From positions 124,001-188,000 of the forward strand of contig CAUYUJ010016296.1 of assembly GCA_963575745.1 (NCBI GenBank): a DNA stretch of 64,000 bases, in the 5' to 3' direction. The stretch is from Prorocentrum cordatum. Lineage: Eukaryota > Sar > Dinophyceae > Prorocentrales > Prorocentraceae. The translations under genes and the position numbers were made by a program. Shown here one piece after another: positions 61,335 through 64,000 of this stretch (positions are counted from its first letter, which is position 1; each line of letters begins with the position of its first letter). The notes beneath the pieces are model-generated. The model saw only the letters and a list, made by a program, of their open reading frames with translations, was not told the origin of the DNA and ran no database searches.

Positions 61335-61710
61335 AGCTTAAGGCACCTCCAAGACGGCGTGAGAGAGGCCCAGACGGGACCGAAGACTGCCCAAGAGCTA
61401 TCCAAGATAACCCAAGACGGCCTCAGCACAGCCCAAGAGGCCTTCAAGACACCCCAAGCGGCACCCGAGAGGACCCCCAAAAGTGCTGAAGGACGAATGA
61501 ACCATTGTTGCCTTTAGGTTTATGAAGTTTTCCGGGCTCCTCGCCTTTTCGGGCAAGAACGGCCCGATACAGCTCCAGAGCTCCCCGAGATTGTGCCATG
61601 ACGGCCCGAGAGGCTCCCAAGAGAGCCCGAGGACGGCCCAGAAGGGCCCCAAGGGGGCCTAAGAGAGCCACCAGACGGCCCAAGGAGGGCCTGGGAGACG
61701 CCCAAGATGC
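61335..61710 (-). repeat. TCTTGGAGGCC minisatellite, inverted array 2
   Basis: More CCAAGACGGCC-type units, broken at 61490-61560 by a unique piece (AACCATTGTTGCCTTTAGG). A palindrome centre between forward and inverted arrays lies in 60.2-60.95 kb. Confidence 0.8.
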
Positions 61711-62029
61711 TCCTGAGAGACAGTAACTATGTCGTCGTCATCATCATCAGCAGTACTATCCTAATCTTCATTCGTGTTTTATCGCGTCCTTGTGTCTTCC
61801 CGAGATACCAACACGCCCCGGTTCCCCCTCAAGAGGCCTCCTGCAGCTTCGAGATAGCCCTAGAGGGCGCCCAGTATGCCACCAAGATGCCCCAAGAGAG
61901 CCTCCAGACGGGGAGACAGAGAGAAAGAACGGGCAAGCCAGTGACATCTCGCGCTCTGAAAGTAAATGCGCTTTCCGTCCCCATGTCAAGCAGGTCTAAT
62001 CGCCTTCGGCCCATCCCGCCACCGTGCCT

Positions 62030-62445
62030 GGGTGTGGGGAGTTCTCAGGGATGCTTCCTGGAATCTCGTCGGAGCGCTCTCGGGGGCCTCTTGGGGACAG
62101 TTTTGGGGTCTTTTTGGGAGCCTCTTGGGGCCTCTTGGGGGCCTCTTGGGGGCCTCTTGGGAACTCCTGGGGGCCCCTCGGGGCCGAAGGCTCGAAGTGT
62201 CTGCTCGGGTTCCTCATCTGGGCCCCCTCTTGGAGCCGTCTTTGGGGCCTCTTGGGCCATCTTGGGCGCCTCTTGGGCCGTTTGGGGGCCCTCTTGGGCA
62301 GTGTTGGGGCCCTCTTGGAGGCCTCTTGGGCCTTTTGGGGGCCTTCTTGAGCGTCTTGGAGCGATCGTTCGGCGACTCTGGGCCCTCTTGGACCGTCTTG
62401 AGGGCCCTTTTGGCCCGTCTTGGGGTTCTTTAAAGACTCCTCAGG
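62030..62445 (+). repeat. GGGGCCTCTTGG minisatellite, forward array 3
   Basis: Forward-orientation units again, richer in GGGG (GGGGGCCTCTTGGGGGCCTC), most like the copy at 4958-5340. Confidence 0.85.
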
Positions 62446-62511
62446 GGTGCTTGAGGGATTAAGCAAAATACCTGAGAACACGCCCAATCCGTGCCGAGCG
62501 GCATGGTGGCG

Positions 62512-64000
62512 GATGACGATGATGACTTCACCTCTGCAACCTCGTGTTGCGTGTGTCCTGAAGCGTGTCCGCCGCCAGAGCCAATGATCCGCCCTGTGGT
62601 CTGTGAGGATTGGCTTGAACTTGTTAAGGTTCACGCTGCTGGCATCAATGCACCCGCTAGGGCGTCTCATTCGAATCTTGGTGGCATGGGTCCAGATTCG
62701 GCTAACCCCAGGGAGCTTAGATACTATGGAGTCGGGCTTCTTCCGAACGGGGTGCTGTACGACTTAGTGCTGGTCAATACAAGCGCTTATGTCCCCAGGA
62801 ATACCAACTGGAACCAGGTTAACAGTGGAGGATGGGCGGTGGTGAATCTTCTTGTTGGGGAGAGGACAACCCTTAAGGCAGAGTTCGTGAGATACCACAC
62901 CTTCTGTCCTGAAGTCCCATTGTCGCCTAAGATCACGGTCTGCGGCATTGACCACGCGCACGATGGGGAGAACGAGGTCTACTTTCTCGACGGCATCACC
63001 GCTATCTACACGGTTGACGACGACCTCGAGTATGATTTGGAATTGTACGATTTTGGGACTACGACATCTGAGAACCCAGTTCTACTGTCAGCGTACAACA
63101 CAGAATCGGTTCAAACGAAGATTCCGGGCAGGACGTCCCGAAAGTATACTTCTAGCGCTGGTGGCAAATTTGGGATCAAAGTAACTTCTCAGATGTACGG
63201 CGCTGGTTGCCACATGCCGACTGGTCCCACGTTGACCAACGTTACTTGTTACGATCACACCGTGGACCAAGCGAAGCGGTGTTTCATGGTCGAGTTCAAC
63301 AACACGAGCGAGTTCGAAATCGGTTTCCAGATTCTCACTTTCCATCCCGAAGATCACGTTCATATTTGGGGCCGCAACTTCCTCTTTTCTGGGACGTCCG
63401 ATTATTTCGTGGAAGATGACGCCGCGACTTGTCTGCCCACGGCTAGAGAGTATTTCGAAAGTCTGGTCACCCCTGCACCAACGCCGTCGCCAACAGGATG
63501 CGTGGATACTGAGGCTACGAACGGTATGGGCAATGGGTGTGAGGTTTATGCGTACAGCAACTCAAACCCATGGGATGGTATTTGTTTCGACCCTTATTAT
63601 GACGATGATGACTTCACCTCTGCAACCTCGTGTTGCGTGTGTCCTCAAGTGTGTCCGCCGCCAGAGCCATTGAACCGCACCGTGGACTGTGAGGATTGGC
63701 TTGAATTTCTGAATGTTCACGCTTCTGGCATCACTAAGCCCGTTAGGGCGTCTCATTCAAATCTTGGTGGCCTGGGTCCGCATGCGGATAAACCCAAGGA
63801 GCTAAGATGGTATTCAGTCGGGCTTCTTCCTAATGGGGTCCTGTACGATTTAGTAATGGTCAATACAAGCGCTTACGTTCCCGCGAACACCACTTGGAAC
63901 CAGGTTCAGAGTGGAGGTTGGGCGGTGGTGAATCTTCTTGTTGGGGAGAGGACAACCCTCAAGGCAGAGTTCGTGAGATACCACACCTTCTGTCCTGAAG
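62512..64000 (+). CDS. Continuation of the secreted repeat protein (362-residue repeats, open at window end)
   Basis: The frame is open with no stop from 62512 to the window end. It begins DDDDDFTSATSCCVCPEACP, completing the cysteine motif begun in exon 1. A ~270-residue domain of unknown family follows (VCEDWLELVKVHAAG, SGGWAVVNLLVGERTTLKAE, VTVCGIDHAHDGENEVYFLD-like, ITAIYTVDDDLEYDLELYDF, FGIKVTSQMYGAGCHMPTGP, HVHIWGRNFLFSGTSDYFVE). A TPAPTPSPT linker and a second full cysteine motif (from about 63500) then start the next repeat at 63601, 1086 bases (362 codons) after the first. The second repeat is about 85% identical as far as seen. Several N-glycosylation sequons (NTS, NVT, NNTS) fit a secreted protein. 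Function unknown. Confidence 0.8.

Larger units (their letters stand above)
57690..62511 (+). other. 4.8-kb interruption (intron or insertion) made of minisatellites
   Basis: The coding sequence stops after GACCCTTACTAT (57689) and resumes at GATGACGATGATGACTTC (62512, or 62515 if one GAT is excluded), both in phase 0. The segment has no GT at the left edge (CGAAGG) and no AG at the right edge (GGTGGCGG), so a canonical intron does not fit. It contains the duplicated start block (57690-57830, again 59299-59430), long TCTTGGAGGCC arrays, palindrome clusters and an inverted array. It could be a non-canonical intron (known in dinoflagellates), an insertion, or a rearrangement. Confidence 0.6.

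Noticed and set aside
1-64000. tRNA, rRNA or spliceosomal RNA genes
   Set aside because: Looked for GGTTCGAATC-type T arms and conserved rRNA segments. Only chance matches (GGTTCGAACAA in the 174-bp repeat) without a cloverleaf were found.

Overview
This window looks like a stretch of a large, repeat-dominated protist nuclear genome, most probably a dinoflagellate. The grounds are several families of APE-type non-LTR retrotransposons (LINEs), a Helitron-associated DUF6570 protein, GC-rich low-complexity coding, long arrays of short minisatellites, and a secreted protein with the cysteine motif CVDTEATN..GNGC..DDDDF...CCVC, a type known from stramenopile and dinoflagellate secreted proteins. 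This is inferred from sequence character. No dinoflagellate spliced leader, rRNA or tRNA was seen. Host protein-coding content is small: a 3' exon of a probable membrane acyltransferase at the left edge, and the 5' part of a secreted, internally repeated protein at the right edge. Nearly everything between is mobile or repetitive DNA.

Layout. 1-0.66 kb: acyltransferase exon. 0.84-4.44 kb: a decayed LINE (family A) on the minus strand, invaded by triplet repeats and by a 185-bp GT-AG intron-like segment. 4.4-5.4 kb: a minisatellite. 5.3-12.4 kb: a minus-strand DUF6570/Helitron-related coding region broken by frameshifts and one stop. 12.4-12.6 kb and 17.2-17.6 kb: short perfect hairpins sharing TCCGAGCG tags. 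12.85-16.85 kb: a second LINE (family C) on the minus strand with an intact ORF1 and frameshifted endonuclease/RT. 18.0-52.8 kb: a composite repeat landscape. Its modules are a ~100-bp leader, a spacer, a 174-bp (58-codon) tandem satellite, a CT-rich tract, and a 10-bp-stem hairpin (CCGGCGGTAA...TTACCGCCGG) seen about 20 times.

Three LINEs of a third family (family B, plus strand) sit at 22.5-28.1, 30.9-36.7 and 38.0-41.9 kb. Each lies inside the loop of that hairpin, flanked by 9-11 bp target duplications (clear in two, mutated in one). Family B has APE endonuclease, an RT with unusual motifs (RTGG..SP, WADD/WADN), and a C-terminal RNase H-like region whose catalytic motifs appear in circularly permuted order. 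5'-truncated fragments of the same family occur at 29.3, 46.9, 49.8 and 50.0 kb.

52.8-57.2 kb holds minisatellites and unassigned sequence. 57.26-64.0 kb is the secreted-protein gene. Its first exon (signal peptide plus the start of the cysteine motif) is separated in frame from the rest by 4.8 kb made almost entirely of short minisatellites in both orientations and a cluster of TTAACAGGGAAAA palindromes. The continuation encodes 362-residue repeats and runs off the window. The most notable candidates for undescribed biology are hairpin-loop-targeted LINE insertion, the permuted RNase H, and the minisatellite-filled interruption with non-canonical borders.
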